DNA from: Pseudomonas folii | GTDB taxonomy: Bacteria > Pseudomonadota > Gammaproteobacteria > Pseudomonadales > Pseudomonadaceae | Assembly (NCBI RefSeq): GCF_014357575.1 | Contig: NZ_JACONW010000005.1 | Location: forward strand, 1 to 64,000 | Direction: 5' to 3' | Length of the DNA stretch: 64,000 nucleotides | In this document: one piece after another, positions 55,095 through 64,000 of the stretch | Layout: each line of letters begins with the position of its first letter | Position numbering within the stretch: the first letter of the stretch is position 1 | Position numbers and translations under genes: made by a program | Notes under the pieces: model-generated | Database searches by the model: none | What the model was told of the DNA's origin: nothing | What the model saw: the letters and a program-made list of their open reading frames with translations, nothing else

Positions 55095-56966
55095 ATGAAC
55101 AATAAGTCCAGCATCACAACATCCTCAGACCAGGTTGGTAATCTGCGCGATGTCGCCGTGGGTAGGCCCCAGGTAGAGATTCGAATCGACGGCAATGTGA
55201 TGCACCTGCAAGCCGTCGAGCCTTTGCAGGATTATCCAGATCGATGGCTTGATCGCTTGGTCCACTGGGCCGAGGTCCGGCCGCATCAAACATTTGTTGC
55301 TCAGCGTGATGCTCAGGGCCATTGGCAGCACATCACCTACGTGCAAATGCTCCAGCGCACTCGTCAAATCGCTCAGGCGTTGTTGAGTTTCGGTTTGTCT
55401 GCCGAGCGGCCGCTGGTGATGCTTTCCGGTAATGATCTGCAGCATTTGCAACTGGCCTGTGGCGCGATGTATGCCGGGATTCCCTACTGCCCGGTGTCGC
55501 CAGCCTATTCGCTGGTGTCCAAGGACTTTTGCAAACTGCGACATGTAGTCGAGACGTTGGAGCCGGGGCTGGTGTTCGCGGCCGACGAGCGCTTTGCCGA
55601 TGCAATCAGAGCGGTGATTGCGAGTGACGTTCCGCTGATTTTGACGCAGGGGCATCTGGTCGAGCGACGCTGCGTGACATTTGAAAGCTTGCTGGAGTTT
55701 TCTGATGTTACCGATGCGCAGGCGGCCTTTGCCTTGACCGGTCCTGACAGCATTGCCAAATTCCTTTTCACCTCGGGTTCGACCAGCGTGCCCAAGGCGG
55801 TGATTACCACCCAGCGCATGCTCTGCGCCAATCAGCAGATGCTCCTGCAAACGTTTCCTGTGTTCGCCCAAGAGCCACCGGTGCTTGTGGATTGGCTGCC
55901 CTGGAACCATACCTTCGGTGGCAGTCACAACGTAGGTATTGTGCTCTACAACGGCGGAAGCCTTTACATTGATGACGGCAAACCCACGCCTCAGTTGTTC
56001 AGCGAAACTCTGCGTAACTTGAAAGATATTTCGCCCACAGCGTACTTGACCGTACCCAGGGGCTGGGAAGAGTTGGTTACGGCGCTGGAGCTGGACAGTG
56101 ATTTACGTGAGCGTTTTTTTGCTCGGGTGAAGCTGTTTTTCTTTGCCGGAGCGGGACTCTCTCAAGCCGTCTGGGATCGACTGGAGCAGGTATCGATTGC
56201 CCATTGTGGCGAGCGAATACGGATCATGGCGGGGTTGGGCATGACCGAGACTTCTCCCTGTTGTACGTTTACCACCGGGCCTCTTTCGGTGGCCGGTTAT
56301 GTTGGCTTACCTGCCCCGGGTTGCGAGGTCAAGTTGGTGCCTGTCGACGGCAAACTGGAGGCCCGCTATCGTGGCCCGCATGTTATGCCCGGTTATTGGC
56401 GTTCAGTGCAGCAGACCAAAACGGCGTTCGACGAAGAGGGCTATTACTGCTCCGGGGACGCCCTTAAATTGGCGGATTCGCAAGATCCACAGCTGGGCCT
56501 GATGTTCGATGGGCGCATCGCCGAGGACTTCAAATTGTCTTCGGGAGTATTCGTCAGCGTCGGTCCTATGCGCACCCGAGTGATACTGCAGGGTGCTCCT
56601 TATATTCATGATGTCGTCGTGGTGGGGCCGGACCGAGACAAGCTGGGTTTGTTGATCTTTCCCCGGCTGCCGGAGTGTCGTGACTTGGCCGGCCTCACTG
56701 CTTCGGCCCGCGTAGACGAAGTGCTGGCTTGCGATACTGTGCGTGAATGGTTGCGGCAACTGCTGGCGACATTGAATGAGCAAGCCACTGGCAGTGCCAG
56801 CCGTCTGGACTGGGCTTGCCTGTTGGTTGAGGGGCCATCAATCGACAGCGGTGAAATCACCGATAAGGGCTCGATTAATCAGCGCGCTGTATTGCAATGT
56901 CGTGCAGACAAAATTGACGCGCTTTATGCAGGGCGTGACTTGAGTCTGCTCAAGGCTGAGTACTGA
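55095..56966 (+). CDS. fcs: Feruloyl-CoA synthetase
   Basis: A 623-residue ANL-superfamily acyl-CoA ligase. The ATP-binding P-loop is KFLFTSGSTSVPKAV (about 222-236), and GLGMTETSP and YYCSGDAL motifs follow. Length and segments match feruloyl-CoA synthetases of Pseudomonas. It activates ferulate, p-coumarate and caffeate with ATP and CoA for Ech. AAGGA precedes the ATG at 55095. It is the third gene of the set and is convergent with the MarR-type gene. Confidence 0.94.
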   Translation: MNNKSSITTSSDQVGNLRDVAVGRPQVEIRIDGNVMHLQAVEPLQDYPDRWLDRLVHWAEVRPHQTFVAQRDAQGHWQHITYVQMLQRTRQIAQALLSFGLSAERPLVMLSGNDLQHLQLACGAMYAGIPYCPVSPAYSLVSKDFCKLRHVVETLEPGLVFAADERFADAIRAVIASDVPLILTQGHLVERRCVTFESLLEFSDVTDAQAAFALTGPDSIAKFLFTSGSTSVPKAVITTQRMLCANQQMLLQTFPVFAQEPPVLVDWLPWNHTFGGSHNVGIVLYNGGSLYIDDGKPTPQLFSETLRNLKDISPTAYLTVPRGWEELVTALELDSDLRERFFARVKLFFFAGAGLSQAVWDRLEQVSIAHCGERIRIMAGLGMTETSPCCTFTTGPLSVAGYVGLPAPGCEVKLVPVDGKLEARYRGPHVMPGYWRSVQQTKTAFDEEGYYCSGDALKLADSQDPQLGLMFDGRIAEDFKLSSGVFVSVGPMRTRVILQGAPYIHDVVVVGPDRDKLGLLIFPRLPECRDLAGLTASARVDEVLACDTVREWLRQLLATLNEQATGSASRLDWACLLVEGPSIDSGEITDKGSINQRAVLQCRADKIDALYAGRDLSLLKAEY

Positions 56967-57021
56967 AAATCATACTGGGGGTAAACCAGAAAAGCGCCTG
57001 TAATCTTGCCAGGGGGAGCCC

Positions 57022-57507
57022 TTAAGCCTCGGTTCCCGGCTGGTAGATCTTTTGCAGCAGGCCGAGCAATTGTGCCCGCTCCTGAGGGGTGAGATTGCCA
57101 GTGGCTGCGACATCACTCTGCGCTGCCACCTGCTTCAGATGCTTGAGCAGGGTTTCACCCGCCTTGCTCAAGTACAGCCCATAAGAACGTTTGTCCACCT
57201 TGCTGCGCACTCGCAACGCCAATCCCAAAGCTTCCAGCTTATTGAGCATGGGCACCACCTGCGGCGGATCAATCGCCAATTTTCGGGCCAGATCGGTTTG
57301 GGTGGGGCCGTCGTTCTGGCCGATAATTGCCAGCGCCGAAAACTGTGCAGGACGTAAATCATGCTCGGCCAATTGCTCGACCAGATGCTGAAATACCTGA
57401 ATCTGTGCCCGGCGCAGTGCATAGCCGATCAGTTCGTCGAGCACTATCTCTGAATCGCCCGCCTGTGTAGAAGCCGCTTCCAAAGCAGGGTCGCTGTATT
57501 TGGCCAT
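57022..57507 (-). CDS. MarR family regulator, FerR/HcaR-like
   Basis: A 161-residue MarR-type repressor. The winged helix contains DLARKLAIDPPQVVPMLNKL. MarR proteins next to fcs-ech-vdh clusters (FerR, FerC) repress them and respond to hydroxycinnamoyl-CoA thioesters; the same role is inferred here. The ATG at 57507 was preferred to the TTG at 57510. An inverted repeat matching the one upstream of ech lies 17 bp before its start, which implies autoregulation. Confidence 0.88.
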   Translation of the reverse strand: MAKYSDPALEAASTQAGDSEIVLDELIGYALRRAQIQVFQHLVEQLAEHDLRPAQFSALAIIGQNDGPTQTDLARKLAIDPPQVVPMLNKLEALGLALRVRSKVDKRSYGLYLSKAGETLLKHLKQVAAQSDVAATGNLTPQERAQLLGLLQKIYQPGTEA

Positions 57508-57523
57508 CAAGAAACAACCGATA

Positions 57524-57536
57524 ATAAATGGTTAAT
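57524..57536. promoter_or_regulatory. Candidate MarR operator upstream of the marR-type gene
   Basis: ATAAA-TGG-TTAAT matches the perfect inverted repeat upstream of ech at 12 of 13 positions. It lies just before the regulator start codon. Confidence 0.6.
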
Positions 57537-57580
57537 CATTGTAACTATTTCTTCCCGCGCATTGATACTGATAAACGTCG

Positions 57581-58504
57581 TCAGGTGACTTCTGGCTGGC
57601 CCTGTTCATTGGCCACTTCATGGAACAGGTTGCGCATCCAGCGATGAGCCGGGTCGCCGTCGAGAAACTTGTTCCATTGGGTAAACTCCCGCAGCACCGG
57701 AAGCTTGACAGGCAGGGGTAATACCTTTAGCGGCAGGTAGGTGCAATACAGGGCGGCCAGACGCGTTTGCATCACCGCAATGCGGTGAGTGCCTACCAGC
57801 AAGTGGGGCAATGTATTGAAACTGCTGGTGGTCAGTTCCACTCGGCGCGACTTGCCATAACGCCTCAGAAACTCTTCATCAAAACTGGGCGCCCTGGCGC
57901 TACCGAAATTCACTGCAACATGCCCAAGTTCCAGATACTGGGCGAGGGTGATGTGCTCCCCGACCTCGGGATTGTCACGCCAGACGACGCATTGGTAGCT
58001 GTCTTCGAACAGCAACGCCTTTGGGTGCAAGTCTGAAAGGTAATGATCCGGCATGATCACGAAATCAACTTCCGCTTGGGTGAGCATGTCGTTGTAGTGA
58101 TTGGCGGTAGGCTGGATATCGAGGGAAATATGCGGTGCTTGCTCTTGTAGACGTTGCGCCACAGGACTCAGAAACACGGTGGTTACAAAGTCCGAAGCAA
58201 CAATCTTGAAGTGTCTTTTACAGGTCAATGGGTCGAATTCGGGCTTGTTGACGATGGTTGACTGAATATCCAGCAACACGCGCCTAACGGGCTCCGCCAG
58301 GCTTTGGGCCAACGGCGTAGGCAGCATCTTGCGCCCAACCTGGACCAGCAATTCATCGGCGAAATACTCACGTAATCGCGCCAGCAGTCCACTGGCCGCG
58401 GACTGACTGACATTCAGCCGCTTTGCCGCACGAGTGATGTTTTGCTCGGTGAGCAAAGTGTCCAGCACTACCAGCAGATTCAAATCCAGATGATGGAAAC
58501 GCAT
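57581..58504 (-). CDS. LysR family transcriptional regulator (NodD-like)
   Basis: A 307-residue LysR-type regulator of the NodD-like group, starting MRFHHLDLNLLVVLDTLLTE. The DNA-binding helix region is AAKRLNVSQSAASGLLARLR. It is divergent from the DUF1302-DUF1329-YCF48-MMPL set, the likely target. NodD-like regulators often sense aromatic molecules, which would fit the neighbouring ferulate genes; that is inferred. Confidence 0.92.
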   Translation of the reverse strand: MRFHHLDLNLLVVLDTLLTEQNITRAAKRLNVSQSAASGLLARLREYFADELLVQVGRKMLPTPLAQSLAEPVRRVLLDIQSTIVNKPEFDPLTCKRHFKIVASDFVTTVFLSPVAQRLQEQAPHISLDIQPTANHYNDMLTQAEVDFVIMPDHYLSDLHPKALLFEDSYQCVVWRDNPEVGEHITLAQYLELGHVAVNFGSARAPSFDEEFLRRYGKSRRVELTTSSFNTLPHLLVGTHRIAVMQTRLAALYCTYLPLKVLPLPVKLPVLREFTQWNKFLDGDPAHRWMRNLFHEVANEQGQPEVT

Positions 58505-58549
58505 CGTAACGACCTCCCGTGGTGGTGTCTCTTTGTATCACTATTTTTG

Positions 58550-58562
58550 GATGCATGGCATC
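58550..58562. promoter_or_regulatory. Inverted repeat between LysR and DUF1302 genes
   Basis: GATGC-ATG-GCATC is a perfect 13-bp inverted repeat 45 bp upstream of the LysR start and 118 bp upstream of the DUF1302 start. It may be a regulator site; the evidence is only position and symmetry. Confidence 0.35.
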
Positions 58563-58680
58563 TGAACAATCGATTATCGGGATGCATATAAAGCTGCCTA
58601 TGATCATTCCAGTGAGCGCCAAGGCCGTCGCTCTCACAAAACCTTTCAAGACAAAAATAACAAGTCAGAGGTTGCGATTG

Positions 58681-60354
58681 ATGAAACGGACACGCCTTAA
58701 TACCGGCAAATCGAGTCGCCAGGTGGCGATGTTGACTGCTGCAATAGCTGCGATAAGTGTGCCGCCACAGGTGGGTGCATTTGAAATCGATACGGGTGAT
58801 TCCGACCTGAGGGTTCGCTGGGATAACACGATCAAGTACAACGCGGCCTGGCGAGTAAAGGAGCGAGACAGCAAGTTAGTCAGCTCAGTCAATCAGGACG
58901 ACAGTGATCGCAATTTTGACCGAGGGCTGATTTCCAATCGGCTCAACCTGTTTTCCGAGTTGGACGCGCGCTACCAGGATTTCGGCGCGCGGGTGAGTGC
59001 TGCGGGCTGGTATGACAGTGTTTACCAAGGTCACAACGATAACGATTCACCTGCCACTGCCAATCAGCGCTCAGTCAGCTACAACGAGTTCACTGACGAC
59101 ACGCGGGCACTCCATGGCGGTCAGGCCGAGATTCTCGATGCCTTCGTATTTGGTAAAGGATCGTTAGGTGGGCTGCCCAGCAACTTCCGTCTCGGGCGCC
59201 ATTCTCTGCTATGGGGTGAGAGCCTGTTCTTTGGCGCTAACGGTATTGCCGCCGGCCAGGCGCCAATAGATGTGATCAAGGCCACTTCCGTACCCAACAC
59301 CCCATTCAAAGAGCTGATTCGCCCGGTCAATCAGTTTTCCGGACAGTTACAGCTGCGTTCCAATCTGTCGGTGGCTGCCTATTACCAGTTTGAATGGGAG
59401 GAAAATCGTATACCGGCCGTTGGTAGCTATTTCTCCACATCGGATGCCGTAGGCGACGGTGGAGAGCGTTTGATAGTCGGCGGCCCTATCGGTCCTGCCC
59501 AGCAGCCGTTGGCATTCTTTCGCGGCAAAGACATCAAGGCCCGTGACAGCGGACAGTTCGGTTTGTCGCTGCGATTCTCGCCCGAAGACTGGAACACCGA
59601 TTTCGGTCTGTATGCAATCCAGTATCACGCGAAAGATCCGATGATCTACACCCGGGCCAATGTCACCGGCCCTAACATACTCACCGGTCAGTTGGGTGAG
59701 TATCAGTTGGTTTACGCCGAAGATATCCGTGCCTATGGCGCTAGTTTCAGCACGTCCATAGGGGATGCCAACGTCGCAGGCGAGGTGTCGGTTCGTCGCA
59801 ATACGCCGCTCGTCAGCGTCTCACAATCAAACGCCGGCGGTACCGGGAATAACGACGGTAATGCCTTGTACGCCGTGGGCAACTCCTTGCACGCACAGCT
59901 TTCCACGCTTTATTCATTCGCTGGCAATGGTATCTGGGACTCGGCCAGCCTTGCCGGTGAAGTGGCATGGCACCGACGCACCAGTATTACCAAAAATCCG
60001 GCGGCTCTGGACCCCAACAGTGAACGCGACGCGTGGGGGCTACGTACCACCTTTACGCAGAACTTCTTCCAGGTTTACCCGGGCGTAGACCTGAGTGTGC
60101 CAGTGGGCCTGGGTTACAACCCCAAGGGGAGATCGTCGGTAATCACCAAGTTCAACAACGGTATAGGTGATAAGGGGGGGGATCTGAGCATCGGTGTCCA
60201 GGCTGACTACCTGCAGACCTGGAAAGTCGGCCTCAATTACACCCGTTACATCGGTGGCAGCGACAACTTTCTGGATGCAGGGAACGCCAATACCTACGGT
60301 CAGCCACTCAAGGACCGTGACTTCATTGCGCTGACTGCGCAGCGTTCATTTTGA
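58681..60354 (+). CDS. DUF1302 outer-membrane-type protein
   Basis: A 557-residue DUF1302 protein. A signal sequence (about residues 1-37) precedes FEIDTGDSDLRVRWDNTIKY, typical of the family, and the rest alternates like beta-barrel strands to the terminal phenylalanine (TAQRSF), a mark of outer-membrane barrels. DUF1302 proteins occur with DUF1329 in lipid, steroid and aromatic catabolic clusters and are thought to move hydrophobic compounds across the outer membrane. The start at 58681 is by family similarity. Confidence 0.88.
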   Translation: MKRTRLNTGKSSRQVAMLTAAIAAISVPPQVGAFEIDTGDSDLRVRWDNTIKYNAAWRVKERDSKLVSSVNQDDSDRNFDRGLISNRLNLFSELDARYQDFGARVSAAGWYDSVYQGHNDNDSPATANQRSVSYNEFTDDTRALHGGQAEILDAFVFGKGSLGGLPSNFRLGRHSLLWGESLFFGANGIAAGQAPIDVIKATSVPNTPFKELIRPVNQFSGQLQLRSNLSVAAYYQFEWEENRIPAVGSYFSTSDAVGDGGERLIVGGPIGPAQQPLAFFRGKDIKARDSGQFGLSLRFSPEDWNTDFGLYAIQYHAKDPMIYTRANVTGPNILTGQLGEYQLVYAEDIRAYGASFSTSIGDANVAGEVSVRRNTPLVSVSQSNAGGTGNNDGNALYAVGNSLHAQLSTLYSFAGNGIWDSASLAGEVAWHRRTSITKNPAALDPNSERDAWGLRTTFTQNFFQVYPGVDLSVPVGLGYNPKGRSSVITKFNNGIGDKGGDLSIGVQADYLQTWKVGLNYTRYIGGSDNFLDAGNANTYGQPLKDRDFIALTAQRSF

Positions 60355-60394
60355 TCTGGCTGATCCATAACAAGAATAATGAGAGGTAATTTTC

Positions 60395-61753
60395 ATGACG
60401 CTTAAACCCATGAATCAGCTTCTGCTGGCCGGGTTTCTCACGACCCTGTCGGCGAGCACCTGGGCTGTCACGGACACTGAGGCCCAGCAGCTCAAGTCCA
60501 ACCTGACTCCTTTGGGGGGCGAGCGCGCTGGAAATGCCGATGGCAGCATTCCCGCCTGGGATCGTGGTTTCACTCAAGTGCCGGCGGGCATGACTGCAGG
60601 ACCGAGAATTCCCGACTATTTCGCCAGCGACAAGCGCCTGTATTCGGTGACGTCGCAAAACCTGGCTCAATACAAAGACAAGCTCAGCGACGGGCAGCAG
60701 GCCCTGTTCGCTAAATATCCCGATTACCGCATTGATGTGTACCCGACTCGGCGCACTGCTGCGGCGCCACAGTGGGTCTACGACAATACCCTGAAAAACG
60801 CCACTGCTGCGCACCTTGCCAATCAGAACAATACCTTGGAGGGCGCGAGCGGGGGGATCCCGTTTCCGATCCCGAAATCGGGTGCGGAGGTGGTATGGAA
60901 CCATCAACTGAGCTGGCGCGGAGAGGCCTGGAAGAACAACTTTAACGTCTACATTATCACTGCCAATGGCCAGCGTATCCTGTCCAGTACCATCCAGTCG
61001 CAGCGTGAAATGCCGTATTACTTCCAGAACACCAAGTCTGAATTCAATGGCACTTACTGGATGACCAAGCTGGTCAATCTTGGGCCTCCTTTGCGCGTGG
61101 GTGAGGCGTTGCTGGGGCGTGAGCCTTTGGACTATGCCAATGGCGGGCCGCAATCCTGGGTGTACCTCACCGGGCAGCGCCGGGTTCGCAAGTTGCCGGT
61201 GTCTGCCTACGACACGCCGACGCCAACCAGTTCCGGAGTGGCCAACTTTGATGAGGTTTCGGTGTTCACAGGCCCACTGGATCGCTACGACTGGAAAATT
61301 GTCGGCAAGCGGGAAATGCTCATTCCCTATAACAGCAATATGATCCTGCAGCCTGCCAAGGATGCCGACATTCTTAGCGAGCGATTTCTCAATCCGGATC
61401 ACATGCGGTGGGAGTTGCATCGCGTTTGGATCGTTGAGGGCAATCTTGTCGCCGGCAAGCGTCATAGCATGCCCAAGCGGCGTTTGTACGTAGACGAAGA
61501 CACGTGGATGGCGATGCTGGGCGATAGCTGGGATGCTAACCAGCGTCTGTGGCGGACCTATTTGCAACTGCCTTATGCCGTTCCTGAATTACCGGGTCTG
61601 GTGCGCGGGATGTTTGCTCAATATGACCTGCAGACGGGGGCATGGATGGCCAACAACGTGGTAACCGAGCAGCGTGTTCAGAACCAGTTGGTCAAGCCTT
61701 TTCCTGACAGTGATTTCAGCCCCGATGGCCTTGCTGCCGACGGTGTACGGTAA
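60395..61753 (+). CDS. DUF1329 periplasmic lipoprotein-localisation-like protein
   Basis: A 452-residue DUF1329 protein with a signal peptide (cleavage near TWA, residue 24). The mature start contains LTPLGGERAGNADGSIPAWD, a family hallmark. The fold is related to LolA/LolB-like half-barrels, so a periplasmic carrier of a hydrophobic ligand is likely. GAGAGGTAATTTTC precedes the ATG. It follows the DUF1302 gene by 40 bp, and its stop codon overlaps the next start by one base. Confidence 0.9.
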   Translation: MTLKPMNQLLLAGFLTTLSASTWAVTDTEAQQLKSNLTPLGGERAGNADGSIPAWDRGFTQVPAGMTAGPRIPDYFASDKRLYSVTSQNLAQYKDKLSDGQQALFAKYPDYRIDVYPTRRTAAAPQWVYDNTLKNATAAHLANQNNTLEGASGGIPFPIPKSGAEVVWNHQLSWRGEAWKNNFNVYIITANGQRILSSTIQSQREMPYYFQNTKSEFNGTYWMTKLVNLGPPLRVGEALLGREPLDYANGGPQSWVYLTGQRRVRKLPVSAYDTPTPTSSGVANFDEVSVFTGPLDRYDWKIVGKREMLIPYNSNMILQPAKDADILSERFLNPDHMRWELHRVWIVEGNLVAGKRHSMPKRRLYVDEDTWMAMLGDSWDANQRLWRTYLQLPYAVPELPGLVRGMFAQYDLQTGAWMANNVVTEQRVQNQLVKPFPDSDFSPDGLAADGVR

Positions 61754-62817
61754 TGAATCTGCGACGTGGGTGTTACGTCGCTTGGCCACTGTTAGCGAGT
61801 CTAATGGCTCAGGCTGGCGAGCTACCAGTCAACGATGTGCTACAGCGCCCGGCATTGCATGTCAGCCAGCCGACCAAAGCTGTACTGATTGACATTGCTC
61901 GTGCCGGCGAGCGTCTCGTTGCAGCGGGCGAGCATGGATTGATCCTGTTCTCTGACGACGATGGCAGCCATTGGCGTCAGGCATCCGTACCGGTCAGCGT
62001 CAGTCTGACTGCGTTGAGTTTTCCGTCCGCTCGTGAGGGGTGGGCGGTAGGCCATGCCGGGAGCATATTGCACACCGTTGATGGTGGTGAAAGCTGGACA
62101 TTACAACTTGACGGAAAGATGGCTGCGCAGCGCGTACTTGAGGCGGTGTCCGCGGATGCTTCCGCTGACACACGGCAGCTCAAGGCAGCTCAGCGGTTTG
62201 TCGCTGAGGGCGCTGACAAACCGTTACTGGCCGTGCATTTCAGCAATGTCTTGAGGGGGATTGCTGTGGGGGCTTTCGGGCTGATTCTGCATACCGACGA
62301 TGGCGGACAGAGCTGGACATCCTGGGTGAATCGATTGGATAACCTCGCCGGTAATCACCTTTACGCTGTGGCCTCCCAAGGCGAGCAAATTTACATCGCT
62401 GGCGAGCAAGGCGTGTTGTTTGCATCGATGGACAACGGTGGACATTTCAAGCGCGTACCCACGCCCTATGAAGGCAGTTTTTTTGCGATGAACCTGGCCG
62501 CCAGCGGTGATCTGTTGCTGGTGGGACTCAGGGGTAATGCCTGGCGGACCCAGGATCAAGGTCGGCATTGGACGTCGTTGCGCAACCCCTCCAAAGCCAG
62601 CCTGATGGCGGCTCGCAGTGTGAGCCAAGGGCGCGTGATGTTAGTCGACCAAAGCGGTCACCTGCTGTTTAGTACCAGCGACAACAGCGAATTGCGGATG
62701 CAGACATCGTCTGCCTCAGCCCCGAGCGCAGCTTTGGCTCAGGCAACCGATGGTCAATGGGTGGTAGTGGGCGCCCGTGGTGTCAAGCGTCTGGACGTGC
62801 AAGGAGGTTTGCAATGA
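61753..62817 (+). CDS. YCF48-like beta-propeller protein
   Basis: A 354-residue secreted protein (signal peptide to about residue 21) with repeated BNR/YCF48-type blades: GWAVGHAGSILHTVDGGESW, GIAVGAFGLILHTDDGGQSW and IYIAGEQGVLFASMDNGG. Such propellers assist assembly of membrane complexes; here it probably serves the following MMPL transporter. It overlaps DUF1329 by one base and the MMPL gene by 4 bp, indicating tight coupling. Confidence 0.88.
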   Translation: MNLRRGCYVAWPLLASLMAQAGELPVNDVLQRPALHVSQPTKAVLIDIARAGERLVAAGEHGLILFSDDDGSHWRQASVPVSVSLTALSFPSAREGWAVGHAGSILHTVDGGESWTLQLDGKMAAQRVLEAVSADASADTRQLKAAQRFVAEGADKPLLAVHFSNVLRGIAVGAFGLILHTDDGGQSWTSWVNRLDNLAGNHLYAVASQGEQIYIAGEQGVLFASMDNGGHFKRVPTPYEGSFFAMNLAASGDLLLVGLRGNAWRTQDQGRHWTSLRNPSKASLMAARSVSQGRVMLVDQSGHLLFSTSDNSELRMQTSSASAPSAALAQATDGQWVVVGARGVKRLDVQGGLQ

Positions 62818-64000
62818 GTGAAGTCAAACTCAAGGACGACCGCCCCGCCAGTCCCGAGCAGAACCTGACTGACTTCGATACCCGCTCTGGCTCGCTAATC
62901 GAGCGTGGTCTGTTCAATCACCGTGGTCTGATACTGCTGCTGTGCCTGCTGCTGACCCTTGGCTTGGGAGCGGCCAGCACCCGACTGGTACTCAATGCCA
63001 GTTTCGCAAAAATGATCCCGACCGGGCATCCCTACATCGCTAATTACCTGGCTAATCAGGGCGAACTCACCGGTCTTGGAAATTCGGTACGTATCGCTGT
63101 CGAAGCGCCTGGAGCGTCGATCTACGACGCCCGCTATCTGGAACTGCTGGGCAAGTTCAGCGATAAGGTCTTTTTGCTGCCCGGGGTGGACCGCCCGTTC
63201 ATGAAGTCCTTGTGGACGCCAAACATGCGATGGATGGCTGTGACCGAGGAGGGTGTTGAAGGCGGACGTGTGATTCCGGACGATTACGATGGTTCGCCAG
63301 CCAGTCTGGAAACTGTTCGGCAGAACGCCGCTCGTTCAGGGGAAATTGGCCAGACTATTGCCCTTGATGCGCGCTCAAGCCTGCTATTTGTGCCGCTGCT
63401 TGATACTGATTCACAGACTGGGAAGGTCTTGGATTACGAAAAATTTTCCAGCCAGTTGGAGCAGCTTAGAGAGGAGTTCCAGGCTCAGGGGCTAACCATT
63501 CACATCACGGGTTTCGCTAAAGTTGTCGGCGACCTGATCGATGGGTTGAGACAGATTCTGCTGTTCTTTGCGGTCGCGATTCTGATCGCCAGTGCCATGT
63601 TGTATTGGTTCACCCGCTGCATTCGCAGCACTTTGTTAGTGATGGGCTGCTCTTTGATCGCCGTAATCTGGCAATTGGGTTTGGTTTCGTTGCTGGGGTT
63701 TGAACTTGATCCTTACTCGATACTGGTGCCGTTTCTGGTGCTGGCTATTGGCATGAGCCACGGCGCGCAAAAGATGAACGGCATCATGCAGGATATCGGT
63801 CGAGGAATGCACCGCCTGGTAGCGGCTCGATTCACCTTTCGCCGATTGTTTCTCGCGGGGCTCACTGCCTTGCTCTGCGATGCTGTGGGCTTTGGTGTTT
63901 TGATGCTGATCCAGATCAGGGTCATCCAGGACCTGGCACTGATTGCCAGTATTGGAGTGGCCGTGCTGGTGTTCACTAACCTTATCCTGCTGCCAATACT
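62814..64000 (+). CDS. MMPL/RND-superfamily transporter, 5' part (runs off the window)
   Basis: The frame begins at the ATG at 62814 (ATGA overlap with the previous stop) and is open to the window edge: 395 codons. After a short cytoplasmic start come TM1 (GLILLLCLLLTLGLGAAS), a large periplasmic loop and a helix bundle with LVPFLVLAIGMSHGAQK, typical of MMPL/RND proteins. It should be about 800 residues in full. With DUF1302, DUF1329 and the YCF48-like protein it forms a probable envelope-spanning lipid or aromatic transport module. Confidence 0.9.
   Translation, partial: MSEVKLKDDRPASPEQNLTDFDTRSGSLIERGLFNHRGLILLLCLLLTLGLGAASTRLVLNASFAKMIPTGHPYIANYLANQGELTGLGNSVRIAVEAPGASIYDARYLELLGKFSDKVFLLPGVDRPFMKSLWTPNMRWMAVTEEGVEGGRVIPDDYDGSPASLETVRQNAARSGEIGQTIALDARSSLLFVPLLDTDSQTGKVLDYEKFSSQLEQLREEFQAQGLTIHITGFAKVVGDLIDGLRQILLFFAVAILIASAMLYWFTRCIRSTLLVMGCSLIAVIWQLGLVSLLGFELDPYSILVPFLVLAIGMSHGAQKMNGIMQDIGRGMHRLVAARFTFRRLFLAGLTALLCDAVGFGVLMLIQIRVIQDLALIASIGVAVLVFTNLILLPI

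Noticed and set aside
60323-61567. A 414-codon frame antisense to the DUF1329 gene.
   Set aside because: The DUF1329 protein is a clear family member with signal peptide and operon overlaps; the antisense frame has no family features.

Overview
The window reads as chromosomal DNA of a Pseudomonas, most likely of the fluorescens/syringae lineage. The evidence is the moderately high GC and codon use, the abundance of LysR-type regulators, a tandem array built from the typical Pseudomonas REP sequence (GTAGGAGCGAACTTGTTCGC), and a ferulate cluster (ech-vdh-fcs) in Pseudomonas style. No rRNA, tRNA, CRISPR array or intact transposase was seen. The last gene runs off the right edge.

Region 1 (1-17,900) is a stack of small redox and detoxification modules, most with a divergent LysR regulator: a quinone-oxidoreductase-like MDR enzyme; glutathione-dependent formaldehyde oxidation (frmA, gfa); a four-gene operon (F420-type reductase, extradiol dioxygenase, hydrolase, DoxX) facing a LysR gene; an alpha/beta hydrolase facing another LysR; an SDR; a second four-gene operon (tautomerase, monooxygenase-fold protein, nitroreductase, MFS pump) facing a third LysR; an ABC exporter; and two acetyltransferases around an unknown protein.

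Region 2 (17,860-20,250) is a scar zone. It starts with about nine 93-bp REPIN units and continues with truncated, partly inverted remnants: the 3' end of an allantoicase gene, the 3' end of a TetR gene whose intact relative lies 5 kb away, and diverged copies of the neighbouring unknown gene start and acetyltransferase gene.

Region 3 (20,340-29,980) returns to detoxification modules: an ArsR regulator with three copies of a 20-bp palindrome that mark its probable regulon (an MDR enzyme and a small monooxygenase); LysR; isochorismatase-like hydrolase; TetR with a divergent MFS pump and a readable promoter/operator; DUF4174 and DUF1349 proteins; HxlR with a divergent Old Yellow Enzyme; and a carboxymuconolactone-decarboxylase-like protein.

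Region 4 (29,980-34,460) is a decayed arsenic locus (sulP fragment, arsB fragment, intact arsC, truncated arsH), a chemoreceptor, and broken ends of a 2-hydroxycarboxylate transporter and of another chemoreceptor. Region 5 (34,700-42,650) is a TetR-flanked RND efflux operon whose adaptor subunit is fused to the C-terminus of a whole MFS transporter. This is the most unusual protein in the window.

Region 6 (42,740-52,550) holds a reductase/LysR pair, LysR and ABC-ATPase remnants, a 2-hydroxycarboxylate transporter with a divergent LysR, an isopropylmalate-isomerase-like pair probably acting on a C4/C5 hydroxy acid, and wreckage of a MobH-type integrative conjugative element. Region 7 (52,545-64,000) is the ferulate/p-coumarate pathway (ech, vdh, fcs) with a MarR regulator and shared inverted repeats, followed by a LysR and a four-gene envelope module (DUF1302, DUF1329, YCF48-like, MMPL).
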